Assembly: GCA_963675925.2 (NCBI GenBank)
Contig: CAXXIB010000004.1
Location: 62,001 to 126,000 of the forward strand
Direction: 5' to 3'
DNA length: 64,000 bases
Origin: CAXXOK01 sp963675925
GTDB lineage: Bacteria; Bacillota; Clostridia; Christensenellales; Aristaeellaceae
In this document: positions 62,549-64,000 of the stretch, in pieces
How positions within the stretch are numbered: the stretch's first letter is position 1
Layout: each line of letters starts with the position of its first letter
Program-made: the position numbers and the translations under genes
Notes under the pieces: model-generated
The model's database searches: none
Told to the model about the DNA's origin: nothing
What the model saw: the letters and a program-made list of their open reading frames with translations, nothing else

Positions 62549-62672
62549 ACTTGGTTCCCTTTCTAAATTTTGTTGTTATATCGTAGCCTCGTATTGATGA
62601 GGCGATATACCAAGGATAGTTTGATGGGTGATGCGCGTGACGTTGGGAATGCCGCTTGAAAAAGGCATCCCC

Positions 62673-62834
62673 CTAGGCCTTCCTTATTTTGCGGATGTAG
62701 GGGTCATAGCTGATTTCATTGGGCTCCGGATTACGGCTGTAATGCTTGCAGCAATCCCAAACAATGCTGGCATACGAAGCCTACAAAGCGTGCTTGTTAT
62801 TCTCGGTGTGGTGAACACCAGTCAAGGGTAACTG
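62673..62834 (-). pseudogene. Decayed 3' fragment of a third two-part esterase
   Basis: Read on the - strand, in-frame residues give LPLTGVHHTENNKHAL, a stop at 62781-62783, then ASYASIVWDCCKHYSRN, PEPNEISYDPYIRK and a final stop at 62673. This lines up with the C-terminus of the 60632 protein (VPMLAVSFTELLPHGL / AYGTIAWDFMKNYSRD / TETGDLVY) and with SY in the 58582 protein's VYHSY. WD, K-x-YSR and the final Tyr are conserved. There is no 5' part and no start. A hairpin-like GGGATGCC/GGCATTCCC follows, possibly its old terminator. Confidence 0.75.
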
Positions 62835-63217
62835 CCATCTGCTTTATCATTCCATCATCCTTTCGCGATTCATTGATTCCAAAATGATTGATGTGTCAAT
62901 ACACATAAGTACCCTATTGTTAATTCAATTGTATCTGTTTGAATATCCGAAAACCATATATACGTTTCCGAACTTGTTTCGGTTTCTTTCGAAAATAATT
63001 TATCATTCCACAATTACTACTTTAATGAATGAATATATTCCGATCTTTAGTAGAATTTTTCGTATTAACCGGTGATTCTTCGGTAGCCGTACAAAGCAAT
63101 CAATGTAAAACTGCTGATCAAAGTCCAAAAAAGAGGATTGATGCAAGGAGCCGCAGCCCATCAGGAGACACCACGGCAATCTGCGCAGCCTAGTCTCCCC
63201 TGCTCATATAAACAAAA
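62835..63217. other. AT-rich intergenic region before the sugar permease terminator
   Basis: About 380 bases. Positions 62880-63080 are strongly AT-rich. No gene is seen; short frames lack ribosome sites. It lies beyond the end of the permease operon and upstream of the decayed esterase fragment. Confidence 0.4.
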
Positions 63218-63246
63218 GAAGGCCGCCAGCAAAGCTGGCGACCTTC
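63218..63246 (-). terminator. Intrinsic terminator after the sugar ABC permease
   Basis: GAAGGCCGCCAGC (63218-63230) pairs with GCTGGCGACCTTC (63234-63246), one mismatch, three-base loop. On the - strand TTTTGTTT follows. It begins 21 bases past the permease stop. Confidence 0.88.
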
Positions 63247-63266
63247 CGTCTATCCTTGAATCAAAC

Positions 63267-64000
63267 TTATTGTTTATGGGCTTCCTTTACCTTGGCAAAT
63301 ATCGCCTGGAGCACGATGAAGAAGCACAGCAGCATCGCTGTGAGAACATTAGACCATGACGACATCAGCTTTCCGTGTGTTTTCACAAGGCTGGAAATTG
63401 TCCCGTTAATCAAAACACCGAAGAACGAGCCAATGACATTGCCAACGCCGCCTGTCATTAACGTACCGCCGATAACAGTCGAGGCGATCGCGTCCATTTC
63501 AAGCCCAGTGGCCTGCATCGGCGTTCCGGACATGGAGTTCAAGCAATACAATATGCTGCCGATGGATGTTAACAAGCTACAGAGCATATAGGCGCGCATC
63601 CGCGTCTTTCTTACGTCCAAACCCATCAGCTGTGCAGACTGTTGGTTTCCACCCACCGCGTACAGGCTGCGTCCGAATCGCGTATAGCGAAGAACGAGGA
63701 AGATCACGACCAACAACGTCAGTGCAACGATTACGGAAATGCGGAGATAGGGCACCATCAATATGCCTCGCTTGTTGGTATACGCGCCGATATTAAATGG
63801 CATATTGATTCGTATGTTGGCTAGCGAGACGAAAAAGGAATCGGATACAATGCTAACCTGTTGGGTCGATAAGATCGCAGTCATACCGCGAGCGAAAAAC
63901 ATTCCCGCCATCGTGACGATGAAAGGCTGGATGCCTAAATACCCTACACAGTAGCCCATACCAAGCCCGAATAGTAAACCGATCATGATGACCATTACCA
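63267..64000 (-). CDS. Sugar ABC transporter permease, YjfF/RbsC-like (5' end outside window)
   Basis: About 242 residues are visible; normal members have ~320-330, so ~80-100 N-terminal residues lie beyond the window and the ATG at 63995 is probably internal. Typical BPD_transp_2 segments are seen: GIQPFIVTMAGMFFARGMTA, RYTRFGRSLYAVGGNQQSAQ, LMGLDVRKTRMRAYMLCSLL and EMDAIASTVIGGTLMTGGVG, then NVIGSFFGVLINGTISSLVK. The wording of the last blocks is closest to YjfF, one of two permeases of the E. coli galactofuranose importer YtfQRT-YjfF, though ribose or other furanose import is possible. Last gene of its operon, followed by a terminator. Confidence 0.88.
   Translation of the reverse strand, partial: VMVIMIGLLFGLGMGYCVGYLGIQPFIVTMAGMFFARGMTAILSTQQVSIVSDSFFVSLANIRINMPFNIGAYTNKRGILMVPYLRISVIVALTLLVVIFLVLRYTRFGRSLYAVGGNQQSAQLMGLDVRKTRMRAYMLCSLLTSIGSILYCLNSMSGTPMQATGLEMDAIASTVIGGTLMTGGVGNVIGSFFGVLINGTISSLVKTHGKLMSSWSNVLTAMLLCFFIVLQAIFAKVKEAHKQ

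Noticed and set aside
62628..62831. 67-codon + strand frame before the sugar permease
   Set aside because: It is antisense to the decayed esterase fragment, which explains the open frame better.

Overview
The window looks like a chromosomal segment of an anaerobic, fibre-degrading Firmicute (class Clostridia, gut or rumen type). The evidence is Gram-positive style AGGAGG ribosome binding sites, many secreted or membrane-anchored plant-polysaccharide enzymes, AgrC/LytTR-type two-component systems, and a Gram-positive exopolysaccharide operon with an LCP protein, a BY-kinase and a LoaP-type antiterminator. Base composition is near 50% GC. I saw no tRNA, rRNA, CRISPR array or insertion sequence. 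All names come from motif recognition in the sequence; no database search was made.

Region 1 (1-3100, + strand): the end of an ABC permease of MacB/FtsX build followed by two tandem secreted adaptor-like proteins, closed by a bidirectional terminator. Region 2 (3.1-12.3 kb, - strand): a secreted degradation set of one circularly permuted GH3, two CE1-like esterases, one CE15-like glucuronoyl esterase and a small secreted protein, next to a LytTR regulator / AgrC-like kinase pair. Region 3 (12.9-25.2 kb, - strand): a secreted canonical GH3 with a small secreted partner, a second LytTR/kinase pair, and an operon of a permuted GH3, a GH2 enzyme and a GPH-family sugar transporter. Together regions 2 and 3 read as a xylan or pectin side-chain utilisation locus: esterases strip ferulate and glucuronate esters, GH3 and GH2 enzymes cut glycosides, and a cation symporter imports the sugars.

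Region 4 (25.7-28.4 kb, + strand): a small membrane protein, a GT2 glycosyltransferase and UDP-galactopyranose mutase, ended by a strong terminator. Region 5 (28.6-34.3 kb): a four-gene hexuronate/aldonate operon (PfkB kinase, 6-phosphogluconate dehydrogenase, mannonate-type SDR, LarA-superfamily protein) diverging from an AraC regulator. Its composition suggests fructuronate -> mannonate -> gluconate -> 6-phosphogluconate -> ribulose-5-phosphate, with the LarA homologue as a C2 epimerase. This is the most interesting hypothesis in the window.

Region 6 (34.4-37.3 kb, - strand): a secreted alpha/beta hydrolase, a Cys-rich CxxC-repeat secreted protein and a third CE1-like esterase. Region 7 (37.5-57.1 kb, - strand): one apparent ~20-kb exopolysaccharide operon, loaP -> sugar-phosphate transferase -> heptose nucleotide genes -> glycosyltransferases -> Wzy -> Wzx -> pyruvyl transferase -> accessory genes -> LCP -> Wzz-like protein -> BY-kinase, closed by a perfect terminator. 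The nucleotide sugar is probably GDP-D-glycero-D-manno-heptose.

Region 8 (57.1-63.3 kb): a mostly non-coding stretch with two orphan terminators, two ~640-residue paralogous secreted esterases, and a decayed 3' fragment of a third copy. Region 9 (63.2-64 kb): the C-terminal part of a YjfF/RbsC-like sugar ABC permease that runs off the window.
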